Notes: a model not told the origin generated them from the letters alone. Counted from the first letter of the stretch, positions 24,944 to 33,805 are shown. The stretch: DNA of 64,000 nucleotides from Paenibacillus sp. MMS18-CY102 (GCF_009789195.1 NZ_WSTC01000016.1:87742-151741), one strand, 5' to 3'. A program made the numbers and translations.

Positions 24944-25486
24944 TTAAAGCTTTTTAATCAAACTGACTCGAATGACATCATCCCAAATTGGACCGCGCCG
25001 AACCGGCTGATATCCGATTTTTTCGTTGAGCTCGATGACATGAGTATTTATTTCTTCGGTATGCGTATAGATTAAATCGACATTATGGGATTGGGCGACT
25101 TCTTCTAGCTTAAGTTTAAGCTTGGTTGCTAGTCCTAATCTGCGGTAGTTCGAGTGAACCCATAATTGAAATATTTCAATAAACCGGCCATCCTTCTGAA
25201 ACAGATTTCGGTCTAATTCATTGAAACCTGTGTTCCAATCATACGCAAAATCCCTATTGGCTATCGAGTACATGATCATTGCAATCGGTTGGTTAGCAGT
25301 AGAATCTTCGATAATAAACGCGCCTTTATTCGGATCAGTGAGGAAGAGCCCTATCTTCGCGCTATGTTTCTCTCTTTCATGTTTGGTCATTTCAACTTCA
25401 TTCGAAACCGTGTACCCATCGTTTTTTAAGTCAATTTGAACTAAAAACGCATGATCAGATCGATCGGCATTTCGTAAGTTTAGCAT
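24944..25486 (-). CDS. GNAT N-acetyltransferase
   Basis: 180 aa, ATG 25486. The acetyl-CoA site is in IFQLWVHSNYRRLGLATKLKLKLEEVAQ (RRLGLA loop) and the C-terminal motif in THVIELNEKIGYQPVRRG. Probably a small-molecule acetyltransferase. It stands alone and converges with the serine hydrolase gene. Confidence 0.87.
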   Translation of the reverse strand: MLNLRNADRSDHAFLVQIDLKNDGYTVSNEVEMTKHEREKHSAKIGLFLTDPNKGAFIIEDSTANQPIAMIMYSIANRDFAYDWNTGFNELDRNLFQKDGRFIEIFQLWVHSNYRRLGLATKLKLKLEEVAQSHNVDLIYTHTEEINTHVIELNEKIGYQPVRRGPIWDDVIRVSLIKKL

Positions 25487-25633
25487 CCTGCCACCTCGTT
25501 AATCTTGTTATAATGATGAATAAATTACAAATATATACACATGCATTGTATCATTGTATGAGATTAGATGTGAACAACGCAAGAATAGCTGCACGACTAA
25601 CGATTTTTTATAACATAGGTTAGGAGCATTTCC

Positions 25634-26140
25634 ATGCGATCCAGTATAGAAGTTGTAGAATATGATCCCCGTTGGGTTCAGTTGTTTGAAGCGTTACGGG
25701 ATTCTGTGCTTCCTGTTCTAGCAAACCTTGCAGTCACGATAGAGCATATCGGAAGTACATCTGTTCCAGGGTTAGCAGCCAAGCCAATTATTGATATGGA
25801 TGTAGCAGTGCCTACTCTGGCGGATGTTCAAATAGCCATCGAAAGGCTCGCTACCCTTGGTTATGTTCATGAAGGCGACTTAGGGGCAAAAGGGCGGGAG
25901 GCGTTTATTCCTCCGGATAGTGTCCCTTGGCATCATCTTTACGTGTGTACGTTAGATAACGAAGAATACATGCGCCATCTCCTGTTTCGGGATTATTTGC
26001 GATGTCATCCAGAAGATGCGAGGATGTATGGTAACTTGAAATTGAAACTTGCACAACAATATCACAATGACCGTAAAGCATATACGGATGAGAAGGGCAA
26101 TTTTGTAAAAGAGGTACTGAAGCGTGCGGGGCGAACGTGA
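25634..26140 (+). CDS. GrpB family protein (UPF0157, nucleotidyltransferase fold)
   Basis: 168 aa, ATG 25634 after TTAGGAGC. It carries the GrpB signatures EVVEYDPRWVQLFEALR at the N-terminus, IEHIGSTSVPGLAAKPIIDMDV and HHLYVC, ending in YTDEKGNFVKEVL. The GST(S)xxG and paired acidic residues in the DMDV strand are those of a nucleotidyltransferase-like fold. The biochemical role of most GrpB proteins is unknown, although some relatives act in CoA metabolism or antibiotic modification. Confidence 0.9.
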   Translation: MRSSIEVVEYDPRWVQLFEALRDSVLPVLANLAVTIEHIGSTSVPGLAAKPIIDMDVAVPTLADVQIAIERLATLGYVHEGDLGAKGREAFIPPDSVPWHHLYVCTLDNEEYMRHLLFRDYLRCHPEDARMYGNLKLKLAQQYHNDRKAYTDEKGNFVKEVLKRAGRT

Positions 26141-26207
26141 GCCTTCAACAGAACAAGAAGATGAGGGATATGCTATAGCTACATAAAGAAAACGAGGAGA
26201 ACGCAGG

Positions 26208-26771
26208 GTGGAAACGAACCGTTGCAGCATTAAGACAACGAATAGGGACGACTATTACGATATTATCAAATTATATGATGATGCTAAAGTATGGGATTTT
26301 CTAGGCGGGAAAAGAAGCAGAGAACAAACCGAAAGCAGAATTACAGAGTGGATAAATCCCCAAGAAAATTGCCATTACTGGACGGTCAGAGAAACAGTTT
26401 CAGGCGCATTCTTAGGATGTGTTTTTTTAACGCCACATCATGATGGAGAAGATATTCAAATTTCGTATATGTTTTTATCCAGTATTTGGGGTAAAGGATT
26501 TGCATTCGAAGCGGTAAGCCAAGTATTGTGCCATTCCTTTGAAGATAAAGTGTACGATAAACTCATTGCCGAAGCACAATCCGCAAACGCTTCTTCATGT
26601 GCCTTATTAAAGAAACTTGGATTTTATGAAGAAAAGAGAGTTATTCGCTTTAATGCTGAGCAAGTCATTTATGTTCTGAACAAGGAGGGAGCCAATCATA
26701 CGGTTTCGAAAAGCGATTCAATCGGACATACCGCAGTTAATTGCATTTCGCCGAATATTGTTAGGCCATGA
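26208..26771 (+). CDS. GNAT N-acetyltransferase (RimJ/RimL-like)
   Basis: 187 aa from GTG 26208, after GAGGAGA. GNAT motifs: IQISYMFLSSIWGKGFAFEAVSQVL (WGKGFA acetyl-CoA loop) and LIAEAQSANASSCALLKKLGFYEEK. The last ~35 residues after NKEG are not conserved-looking and overlap the next GNAT gene by 74 bp in another frame, so an original stop near 26690 may have been lost. Confidence 0.85.
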   Translation: METNRCSIKTTNRDDYYDIIKLYDDAKVWDFLGGKRSREQTESRITEWINPQENCHYWTVRETVSGAFLGCVFLTPHHDGEDIQISYMFLSSIWGKGFAFEAVSQVLCHSFEDKVYDKLIAEAQSANASSCALLKKLGFYEEKRVIRFNAEQVIYVLNKEGANHTVSKSDSIGHTAVNCISPNIVRP

Positions 26772-27135
26772 GGGCGACAGCAGTATGGATGAAACATTCA
26801 GAAGCTATTTTGAATCCTCATTATTAGACAAATCACTCGTGGTATGGGTTACTGAGGGCGATGGGGCAGTTGTATCATCCGTATGCTTTTGCATATGCCG
26901 GCTTGCGCCGCATTTCGACAATCCTTCAGGTTTGGTTGCATACATGGCTAATGTGTTCACCATCCCAAGTTACCGTCGCCAAGGCATAGGATCCAAACTT
27001 ATTAGTGAAGCAATGGGCGATTTGAAGGCACAAGGCATTAGAAAAATCCTGCTGCACTCATCTGATATGGCTAGACCGATGTATGAAAGCCTTGGTTTTG
27101 TTGAAGGAAAGAGTTATATGACGATGAGAATATGA
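26698..27135 (+). CDS. GNAT N-acetyltransferase with apparent non-canonical start
   Basis: GNAT fold with VAYMANVFTIPSYRRQGIGSKLISEAM (RRQGIG loop) and ARPMYESLGFVEGKSYMTMRI. The first in-frame start used by standard codons (TTG 26758 or ATG 26785) would cut off the first strand and helix. In the same frame, IRFRKAIQSDIPQLIAFRRIL lies upstream and matches a normal GNAT N-terminus. It begins at ATA 26698, nine bases after a perfect AAGGAGG (26683-26688 region). I therefore place the start at 26698 (145 aa). Either ATA works as a weak start or an ATG was mutated and the gene is impaired. Confidence 0.68.
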   Translation: MRFRKAIQSDIPQLIAFRRILLGHEGDSSMDETFRSYFESSLLDKSLVVWVTEGDGAVVSSVCFCICRLAPHFDNPSGLVAYMANVFTIPSYRRQGIGSKLISEAMGDLKAQGIRKILLHSSDMARPMYESLGFVEGKSYMTMRI

Positions 27136-27160
27136 TCAAGAACGATCGCCTTCTAATCAA

Positions 27161-27195
27161 CAAAGCCACTCCAACCCAGGAGGGGCTTTGTCTTG
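27161..27195. terminator. Terminator between convergent genes
   Basis: CAAAGCCACTCC / GGAGGGGCTTTG with loop AACCCA, followed by TCTTGTT. It serves the GNAT gene and possibly the opposing ABC operon. Confidence 0.7.
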
Positions 27196-27220
27196 TTCAC
27201 CGCGAAGCGGGCACAATGGA

Positions 27221-28078
27221 TTAATCCGTTACGCCGCCTTCGATGACGATTTGGTCCGCTGTGGAGTCAGCAGGGAAGCTGTCTTTGAGCGTTGTATCAT
27301 AAAGTTTATGGAAGTAGTTCTCGTCCTTTAATTTGCCCTTAATCAGATCGTTTACGTAATCCAACAGCTCCTTATTGCCTTGTTTGACTGCACCGGCGAT
27401 AAAGTCTTTGTTGCCCAGCTCTTTAATGCCAACGGTGTAGCCGGGATTTTTCTTAGCCCATGATAACAGCAAGGTGTTATCCTGCGCGAATGCAACAGCC
27501 CTGTCCGTAATGAGTGCTTGATAGCCATCTGTAATGGCATCGATCTTGATCAATTTCACATCTGGATAGTTTTTAGTGAAGTAGGAATCGGCTGTTGTGC
27601 CCGTATTAACGGCCAGCGTTTTGCCTTTCAGGTCATCCGGTGAAGTGATTGGCGCGCCATCCTTGGAAACGACTCCGAGGGACACTTTCTCATAAGGCAG
27701 TGTAAAGTCGACGCTTTGGGCTCGCTCCTCCGTAACTGTGAAATCGGCGAGCATTAAGTCAGCTTTGTCTGTTTGCAAATAGGGAATTCGGTCAGCTGGA
27801 TTAACGACGACCCAAGTGATTTTATTCTCATCCCCCAGCAATTCCTTCGCGATTCGTTTCCCGAATTCGACATCGTAGCCTTTGAACGTTCCATCGACAT
27901 CCTGGTAGCAGAAAGGAGCATCGTCGGCGAAAATGCCGATTCTAATCGTATCTGCCTTCTTTATTGCGGCAATTGACCCGGAATCAGCACTTTTCTCGTT
28001 ATCGTTGCTGCTATTCGAGCAACCGATGAGTCCCCCTACTAACAACACCGTTAATACGCCAGCAATCAGCTTTCTCAT
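27221..28078 (-). CDS. Polar amino-acid ABC transporter, substrate-binding lipoprotein
   Basis: 285 aa from ATG 28078, after AGGAG. A lipoprotein signal peptide ends in the lipobox LIGC, followed by a Ser/Asn-rich linker. The mature part is a family 3 solute-binding protein: IRIGIFADDAPFCYQDVDGTFKGYDVEFGKRIAKEL, MLADFTVTEERAQSVDFTLPY and LKGKTLAVNTGTTADSYF. It binds an amino acid outside the membrane and delivers it to the two permeases encoded upstream. It is the last gene of a four-gene operon. Substrate (glutamine, cystine or other) not assigned. Confidence 0.92.
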   Translation of the reverse strand: MRKLIAGVLTVLLVGGLIGCSNSSNDNEKSADSGSIAAIKKADTIRIGIFADDAPFCYQDVDGTFKGYDVEFGKRIAKELLGDENKITWVVVNPADRIPYLQTDKADLMLADFTVTEERAQSVDFTLPYEKVSLGVVSKDGAPITSPDDLKGKTLAVNTGTTADSYFTKNYPDVKLIKIDAITDGYQALITDRAVAFAQDNTLLLSWAKKNPGYTVGIKELGNKDFIAGAVKQGNKELLDYVNDLIKGKLKDENYFHKLYDTTLKDSFPADSTADQIVIEGGVTD

Positions 28079-28125
28079 GTCCACTCTCTCCTTTTTGTCT
28101 TTGTATAATAAAATATTTGCATATT

Positions 28126-28878
28126 TTATTTCGCATGTAATTGTTCAATGGGAAGGCCCAAGAAGTGTCTAGCCTCCACCGTCTGCGGCGATTTGAAAAA
28201 CTTGTTTGGCGCACTGGTTTCAATGATTTTTCCTTTTTCCATAAACACGATTTGATCGGCGACCTTCTCAGCGAATTCCATCTCATGCGTAACGATAATT
28301 AACGTCAAACCCTGATTGCTTAACGTTTTGATGACATCTAACACTTCCCGCACCATCTGTGGATCAAGTGCCGCAGTTACCTCATCGAACAAAATAATTT
28401 CCGGGTTCATGCATAGCGCTCTGCAGATGGCCACACGCTGTTTTTGCCCGCCGGATAGCTCTCTTGGAAAAGCGAACATTTTCTCGGACAAGCCCACTCG
28501 CTCCAGCAGCCTTGTTGCGTCTTCTGTTGCATCCTTCCTGCTTCGCTTCTCGACCTTCATCGGGCCAAGAATAATGTTGTTCAACACATTCATGTGAGGG
28601 AAGAGCTCGTAGTTTTGAAAGACCATCCCGATCTTCTTCCTCACCCCCACCCAGTGCGCATAATTGGAATCGGACTTCGTAATTCGTGCGCCGTGAAGGT
28701 GAATCTCGCCCGAGTCAATTTGCTCTAATCCGTTAATGCACCGCAATAGAGTGGACTTGCCACAGCCGGAGCGTCCCAGAATGGCGATGATTTCACCTTG
28801 CTTAACGGTCAGATTGATATCATCCAGTACGGCGCTTCCGTTAAACGACTTCTTGAGATTGGTTATGGTTAGATGCAT
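28126..28878 (-). CDS. Polar amino-acid ABC transporter ATPase (GlnQ-like)
   Basis: 250 aa, ATG 28878. Walker A is GRSGCGKST, the signature ELSGGQKQRVAICRAL and Walker B ILFDEVTAALDP, with the H-loop in VTHEM. VTAALDP and IVTHEMEFAEKVAD place it in the HAAT/GlnQ group. It energises import with the two permeases encoded just upstream, 12 bp from the second permease. Confidence 0.94.
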   Translation of the reverse strand: MHLTITNLKKSFNGSAVLDDINLTVKQGEIIAILGRSGCGKSTLLRCINGLEQIDSGEIHLHGARITKSDSNYAHWVGVRKKIGMVFQNYELFPHMNVLNNIILGPMKVEKRSRKDATEDATRLLERVGLSEKMFAFPRELSGGQKQRVAICRALCMNPEIILFDEVTAALDPQMVREVLDVIKTLSNQGLTLIIVTHEMEFAEKVADQIVFMEKGKIIETSAPNKFFKSPQTVEARHFLGLPIEQLHAK

Positions 28879-28890
28879 AGGGGCTCCTTT

Positions 28891-29583
28891 CTATGTAGCG
28901 GCTGTTAGGGATGAGATTTTCTTCTCGATGAACCGGGACAGTACAGATAACGGGAAGCAGATGATGAAGTACAAGATGAGCAGTAACAGGTACATGGTGA
29001 AAGGAATCATGCTGGTGGGGTTATTGTAGTAGGTGACTTGAATAATGCTCTGGGCGACCTTGAGCATTTCTTGAACGCCGATAAGCGACACTAGGCTGGT
29101 TGTTTTAATAAGGCGAGTGGCTAGATTGACGATGGACGGGGTCGTTCGAATGACGATCTGCGGCAGCAGGACGTGCATGTACATTTGCCTTCGGGTCAGC
29201 CCGATCGCCATGCTTGTTTCGAATTGATGGCGGGGCAGGCTGGCCATAAAGCTTCGAACCAAATCCCCCATTTCAAAGGAACCCCATAAGGAAAAGACAA
29301 TAATAGCGATGTAGTAGCCGTCCGTCGGCGCATGGAACAGATAGGCGATGCCATAAAACAGGATGAACAGCCAGATTAGCGGGTGAATTAGCCGGAAGGC
29401 GTCCAGCAGGATTCTTAGGGTGAAGGTTAACCATTTATTTTTTAAACTCATGAATACACCGATTGCGAACCCAAAGGGCACCGATAAGAGAAAAGAGATG
29501 CCAGCAATCTGTATCGTAAGCCCAAAACCGTCCAGAAGCCTCGGAAAAGCTTGAACGATCGTATCAACGCCCAAACTCTGCAT
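28891..29583 (-). CDS. Polar amino-acid ABC transporter permease 2
   Basis: 230 aa from ATG 29583, eight bases after AAGGAAG. It has five or six hydrophobic helices and the EAA-loop motif FETSMAIGLTRRQMYMHVLLPQIV that docks on the ATPase. It overlaps the first permease gene by 20 bp. The residues RLIHPLIWLFILFYG replace the usual FRGTP motif of HisM-type permeases, so it is the more divergent partner of a heterodimer. Confidence 0.9.
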   Translation of the reverse strand: MQSLGVDTIVQAFPRLLDGFGLTIQIAGISFLLSVPFGFAIGVFMSLKNKWLTFTLRILLDAFRLIHPLIWLFILFYGIAYLFHAPTDGYYIAIIVFSLWGSFEMGDLVRSFMASLPRHQFETSMAIGLTRRQMYMHVLLPQIVIRTTPSIVNLATRLIKTTSLVSLIGVQEMLKVAQSIIQVTYYNNPTSMIPFTMYLLLLILYFIICFPLSVLSRFIEKKISSLTAAT

Positions 29584-30226
29584 ACCGTATCTTCCTTTCT
29601 GCAAGGGAAAATAAATAAGACATAGGCAGTAATAGGGCTAGATAGCTAATCACGGTCAAGGCGACAACCGGAAGAGTCAAATCCGCTCTTAAACTTATGA
29701 TGGCATAAGCCTGGTACACGATTTCAGGCAACAAAATGATTTTCATAGCGGACACTTCTTTGGTTAGAAAAATGGAATTGTTGTTAATGGCAGCAACGGA
29801 TGTGGATATCGCCTGGGGAATAATGAGGCAGATAATCATGTTGAATTTGGACAGCCCCATTGCCTTGGCAAGATCAAGCTGATTGCTGGATATGGATTTA
29901 ACGCCCGAATAGATCGCCTCGCTCATATAGGCGCCGCCTAATAGCGATAGCACGAGAATGGAACAGGTGTAGCTGTCAAACTGCATTGAGATTTTGGGAA
30001 GCCCATAGAAAATAAAATAAGCTTGAATAATGGAAGGCGTATTTCTAAAAAATTCGATGTAAGCATGGATGATGGGTTTCAGGATGGGCACTTTGTAGAA
30101 TAAGGCGATGCTAGAGAGCAGCCCTATCGTGAAAGCAAAGATGATGGAGATCAGAGCGACCATTGCGGTTACTGCGGATGCTTTGGCGAAAATAGCAATC
30201 AAATCAATAATGGAGTAATCGTCCAT
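29564..30226 (-). CDS. Polar amino-acid ABC transporter permease 1
   Basis: 220 aa, ATG 30226. It has five or six transmembrane helices, the conserved FFRNTPSIIQAYFIFYGLP segment of HisM/GlnP permeases, and the EAA loop NQLDLAKAMGLSKFNMIICLIIPQAI. It is the first gene of the operon (permease, permease, ATPase, binding protein) and forms a heterodimer with the next product. Confidence 0.92.
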   Translation of the reverse strand: MDDYSIIDLIAIFAKASAVTAMVALISIIFAFTIGLLSSIALFYKVPILKPIIHAYIEFFRNTPSIIQAYFIFYGLPKISMQFDSYTCSILVLSLLGGAYMSEAIYSGVKSISSNQLDLAKAMGLSKFNMIICLIIPQAISTSVAAINNNSIFLTKEVSAMKIILLPEIVYQAYAIISLRADLTLPVVALTVISYLALLLPMSYLFSLAERKIRYAEFGR

Positions 30227-30434
30227 GGGGGTCCCCTCGCCTTCATCGTTTGAACCCGAGTTACATTCAATTCATTCTATTCTTATGGGGTTTGTTGTCA
30301 TTAACAATAAGGGTAAATTTTCAAGTTGTCAAACATTAATGTGAGCCCTGAGTTATATCGTGTTTTCTGCGAAGAGGATGAGCACAAAGTCGTAGATGGT
30401 TGATAACAGTTCAAAATTAGGCATAAAATGTATA

Positions 30435-30462
30435 TTGCGGATATGTGGGGATAGGATATAAT
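30435..30462 (+). promoter_or_regulatory. Promoter of the XRE/ImmA-Fic operon
   Basis: TTGCGG (30435-30440), 16 bp, TATAAT (30457-30462). The start of the XRE gene lies 30 bp further, behind GGGGAG. Confidence 0.6.
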
Positions 30463-30492
30463 TAGTAAGTAGTATGAAAGGGGAGAGAACGT

Positions 30493-30819
30493 ATGGATAA
30501 GTTCAATTCTGTACGTGCTGCTAAATGTCGTGAAGATCTTAATCTTACCCTCAGTTATATAGCTAACCAACTTAGTATCTCTATTAAAGAATTATCTGAA
30601 ATTGAATCAGGTAACCTGTTACCGAGTGGTGATACTATTGAACAAATGGTTAAAATATATGGGTGTTCAAAACAACATTTGATCTCAGACACGTTAGAGC
30701 CACAGGCAGTCATTTTGGCAAGAAACGGGGAAAAACTGTCAAAGTTTGATCAAGACCAAGTTTTTGGGTTCCTGGCTTTCCAAAGAGAAATATCTAAACA
30801 AATTCATAATGAGCATTGA
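30493..30819 (+). CDS. XRE family repressor/antitoxin
   Basis: 108 aa, ATG 30493 after GGGGAG. The helix-turn-helix spans residues about 8-65 (RAAKCREDLNLTLSYIANQLSISIKELSEIESGNLLPSGDTIEQMVKIYGC). The C-terminal ~40 residues (ILARNGEKLSKFDQDQVFGFLAFQREI) are a short helical tail that could be the part recognised by its protease partner. The stop overlaps the ImmA-Fic gene start by 11 bp, so the two are coupled. By analogy with ImmR/ImmA it likely represses this operon until cleaved. The region is clearly AT-rich compared with its flanks. Confidence 0.88.
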   Translation: MDKFNSVRAAKCREDLNLTLSYIANQLSISIKELSEIESGNLLPSGDTIEQMVKIYGCSKQHLISDTLEPQAVILARNGEKLSKFDQDQVFGFLAFQREISKQIHNEH

Positions 30820-32191
30820 TTTAAATAATCTCAGGGATATCAGTCAAAAGTGTTCTGCCAGGGAACTAGCTGATATTGTTCTTGAGATTTATTTTTCTTC
30901 CAAAGAAATAAGCTTTCCTATTGATATTTTTAAAATGCTAACTGACTTTGGGATATATTATCAATTCCTGCCATTTGATGGTTTGGAAGGAGTTTATTCA
31001 CCTGAAGCTGGGAGTCTTGTAGCGACAGTTGGTATTAACTCTAAAAGACCTTATGAAAGACAACGGTTCACCGCTGCCCACGAGTTATGCCATCACATTA
31101 AGGACTATTCTGTTAGAGTTAGTCCTACGGACAGTAAGGACCCTATCGAAAGATATGCGGATGAATTTGCAGGAAGTTTACTCGCCCCTGAAAGGCATAT
31201 ATTAGAACTTTCCGAAAGTTTTGAAAACAGCGAAGGCTACCTTGAGGATGACGATGTTCTCAGAATTAGCTTAGTATTTGGCGTTAGTTTCATGAGTTTA
31301 TACTGGAGATTTATTAACTTAAAGAAAATTAAAAATTTACCAAGTAAAAAATTCTTTACGAAATATCAGGCATTCAAAAAAGTAGAGAGCTTAGGATTGA
31401 ATAGATTAGACAGGGTCTTTTTAAGGAATATCATAAACTCTTATTCTTATGTTCCCCTCATAGATACAAATCCCGATTGGTACAAGCTTAAAAATCATTT
31501 GATTTATAACGATGGCAGAATTGAAGGACTTGATCTTGATTTAAATACTGTTTCGGAAATATGTACTGATTTGAGGATACATAAGCGAGAAAGTAAATAT
31601 TTTAATGAATACAAGGATAACAAGAATATAATTGAAACAGTGGGTCATTATTTTGTTTGTAATCAAATATTTAGAGCACAGATAGCCCCTAACAGGTATG
31701 AATTGAAGGAACTGCATAGGCTTCTTTTTAAGCTTTCTCCTAATCCTGACGTTGCAGGGGAATTTAGAAGAATAGACAATGAGATTACTGGAGCTCAAAT
31801 TCAAACGGTTTATTTTGGTAATATTGAACAAGAGCTATATTTCTTAGATAAAGAAATTGATGCATTAATGCAGCAAATCGATCAGTTAAGTTATTCTGAT
31901 GTCTTAGAAAGAGCAGTAGTTATTCATCATAGGCTAACTCAAATCCATCCGTTTACAGATGGGAATGGAAGACTCTCTCGATCTGTGATGAATTGGATTC
32001 TAAAGATGAAGAATCTCCCTCCAATTTATGTTGAGGTTTCAAAAAAACAGGACTATTTATCACTTTTGCAGGATTCGGATAATGGAGATACTTCTGGTTT
32101 GGTGAATTTCTTCTTGGAGATTTTGCTAAAGAATATGGTAACTAGTAACGCTAATTTAAGTAAGATTGAAAATGATGAGGCTGTTGGCTAA
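30809..32191 (+). CDS. ImmA/IrrE zinc metallopeptidase fused to a Fic domain
   Basis: 460 aa, start ATG 30809 overlapping the XRE stop. Residues about 40-170 form an ImmA/IrrE peptidase: HELCHH (91-96, HExxH) and the downstream ERYADEFAGSLLAP helix with a third-ligand Glu (about 114). The C-terminal half is a Fic domain: N-terminal GEFRRIDN (317-324) and the active-site loop HPFTDGNGRLSR (380-391), which is a complete HxFx(D/E)GNGRxxR. Just before it, DGRIEG (235-240) fits the inhibitory-helix motif (S/T)xxxE(G/N) except for Asp in place of Ser/Thr, with Glu239 kept. A class II self-inhibited Fic AMP-transferase is therefore likely. Protease and toxin in one chain is unusual. Confidence 0.87.
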   Translation: MSIDLNNLRDISQKCSARELADIVLEIYFSSKEISFPIDIFKMLTDFGIYYQFLPFDGLEGVYSPEAGSLVATVGINSKRPYERQRFTAAHELCHHIKDYSVRVSPTDSKDPIERYADEFAGSLLAPERHILELSESFENSEGYLEDDDVLRISLVFGVSFMSLYWRFINLKKIKNLPSKKFFTKYQAFKKVESLGLNRLDRVFLRNIINSYSYVPLIDTNPDWYKLKNHLIYNDGRIEGLDLDLNTVSEICTDLRIHKRESKYFNEYKDNKNIIETVGHYFVCNQIFRAQIAPNRYELKELHRLLFKLSPNPDVAGEFRRIDNEITGAQIQTVYFGNIEQELYFLDKEIDALMQQIDQLSYSDVLERAVVIHHRLTQIHPFTDGNGRLSRSVMNWILKMKNLPPIYVEVSKKQDYLSLLQDSDNGDTSGLVNFFLEILLKNMVTSNANLSKIENDEAVG

Positions 32192-32207
32192 TTACCAACA
32201 GCCTTTT
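32178..32207 (+). terminator. Rho-independent terminator overlapping the stop codon
   Basis: AGGCTGTTGG / CCAACAGCCT with a seven-base loop that contains the TAA stop of the ImmA-Fic gene, followed by TTTTG. Confidence 0.85.
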
Positions 32208-32408
32208 GCTCTAACATAGATTCGATGTGAGTCTTGCCATAAGAAGGCTTGGCGATGTGTTTATTATATTTTACTGGTATACCAGGTTTATTTTTGAGAA
32301 TGTACAAACATGATAAAGTTTGTTATATGCGCCTTGCATTTCAAAAGGAATTTTAGGAATAATTAGGGTGGGCTACAAATTTACTAAGGGCAATGGAGGT
32401 TTCTCATA

Positions 32409-32735
32409 ATGTCGGATAACACCGCAGGCGGCAATCCGGGAAAAATTCACTTCATGTTATGGTCTACGCCACCAAGGGCAACCTTTTCTGAGGATATGAC
32501 CGCAGAAGAACGGAATATTATGTATCGGCACATCGCCTATTGGACCGAGAGGCAGAGCCAGGGGATTGCGCTAATTTTCGGGCCGGTTCGAAAACCGAAC
32601 GATCCGCATGGGCTTGCTGTTATTGAGGTGGAGAGCGCAGATCAAGTCCCGCAACTTATTGCAGAGGATCCGGCCGTTATTGCGGGAATCATGGCGACGG
32701 ACTTTTATCCGATGATGGCGGTATTGCCGAAGTAA
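32409..32735 (+). CDS. YciI-like protein
   Basis: 108 aa, ATG 32409. A compact alpha/beta barrel of the YCII type: KIHFMLWSTPPRATF, YWTERQSQGIALIFGPVRKPNDPHGLAVIEVES and PAVIAGIMATDFYPMMAVLP. YciI proteins share the dimeric ferredoxin-like fold; the family has no firmly assigned general reaction. It stands alone. A weak hairpin (AAGCCATCC/GGATGGCTT) follows at 32771-32794. Confidence 0.85.
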   Translation: MSDNTAGGNPGKIHFMLWSTPPRATFSEDMTAEERNIMYRHIAYWTERQSQGIALIFGPVRKPNDPHGLAVIEVESADQVPQLIAEDPAVIAGIMATDFYPMMAVLPK

Positions 32736-32877
32736 CGGGGATTGCTGAACAACGTTATATGACAAAAAATAAGCCATCCTGTGAGGGATGGCTTTAATGC
32801 GTTTTTTAAACTGCTCCCTTTTTAAAATGGCGGAAGCCGTCATGCCATGCAGTAATGATAGTACTCGTGTTCATATT

Positions 32878-33780
32878 TTACATTTCTATATAATCATGCT
32901 GACGCAATATATTAAGGTAATCGAGGGTCAACCAACCTTGCCATTCAACTTTAGCATGTTGCCATGCATCTTCAAATTGCCCCCATGCCCAGGCAGGATT
33001 CCAGCAACCATCTTCTGTTTGTTTTGCAACAAGGTAATCAAGGTTAGCGGTTAGAGCTTCTTTAAACATTTTGTAATACGGAGAATTAGGGGATTGAACA
33101 ACTTGTATTGGTTGTAGGCAGTAGTTCTGCCATAAATCTGGCTGAATAGTAACGCATTTTTGAACCATTATGGCTATTTTTTCTGATAGGCGTTCCTTCA
33201 AGCTTAATGGCAAGCGTTCCACCATTGTTAAGAAACACAACAATTCGTGGAATTCCGGTTCATGCAGGTCATCTATATAATTCAGTATGTGTGTTGTAAG
33301 TTCATTTAACATATCTGAAGATACAAGACCCCTGAATTCATGAAGGTATCCTATAATTTCTGCATTAGGGTTTCCTGTAAAGGGACGTGATTCGTTATAA
33401 TTCCACCAAGGCGCTCTTGGAGCTGTTTCGACTTCTTTGGGAACAATTTCCCAGTAATAGGAATCCAATTTTTTGGCTGAACGAAGTAAATAGGAAACGG
33501 CCTGTTTTACCATATCGGTGTTTTCGTCTGCATGAATTCTAGAAAGGTATTGCAATGCAACGGTTGTGCCTAGGGCAGACGATTCGTTACATCGAAAATC
33601 AGGCTCTATGGCATTTCCAAAGCCGCCATCACTATTTTGATACGCTCTTAGTTCAGCCAGTACGCTTTCCTTACTGCCGTTTTCAAATTCGAACTCAAAC
33701 ATGGCCCGATCAAGTTTCCTTGATTTATCCATAATGAAGTTTTTTGCTTTATTAAATTGGCTTCTTGAAAGTTTAGGCAT
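32878..33780 (-). CDS. Alpha/alpha-toroid (prenyltransferase/squalene-cyclase fold) protein, copy 1
   Basis: 300 aa, ATG 33780 after AGGGGG. It has the repeat signature of the terpenoid cyclase/prenyltransferase toroid: LRAYQNSDGGFGNAIEPD near the N-terminus and LVAKQTEDGCWNPAWAWGQ near the C-terminus (Q..DGG(F/W)G QW-like motifs). The DxDD or DDTAE motifs of true cyclases are absent, so catalysis is doubtful. The next gene upstream is a paralogue sharing the opening S..QFNKA..FIMD...LD and the same order of motifs. Function unknown. Confidence 0.78.
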   Translation of the reverse strand: MPKLSRSQFNKAKNFIMDKSRKLDRAMFEFEFENGSKESVLAELRAYQNSDGGFGNAIEPDFRCNESSALGTTVALQYLSRIHADENTDMVKQAVSYLLRSAKKLDSYYWEIVPKEVETAPRAPWWNYNESRPFTGNPNAEIIGYLHEFRGLVSSDMLNELTTHILNYIDDLHEPEFHELLCFLTMVERLPLSLKERLSEKIAIMVQKCVTIQPDLWQNYCLQPIQVVQSPNSPYYKMFKEALTANLDYLVAKQTEDGCWNPAWAWGQFEDAWQHAKVEWQGWLTLDYLNILRQHDYIEM

Positions 33781-33805
33781 TTGGTATCCCCCTATTCATA
33801 TCTTG

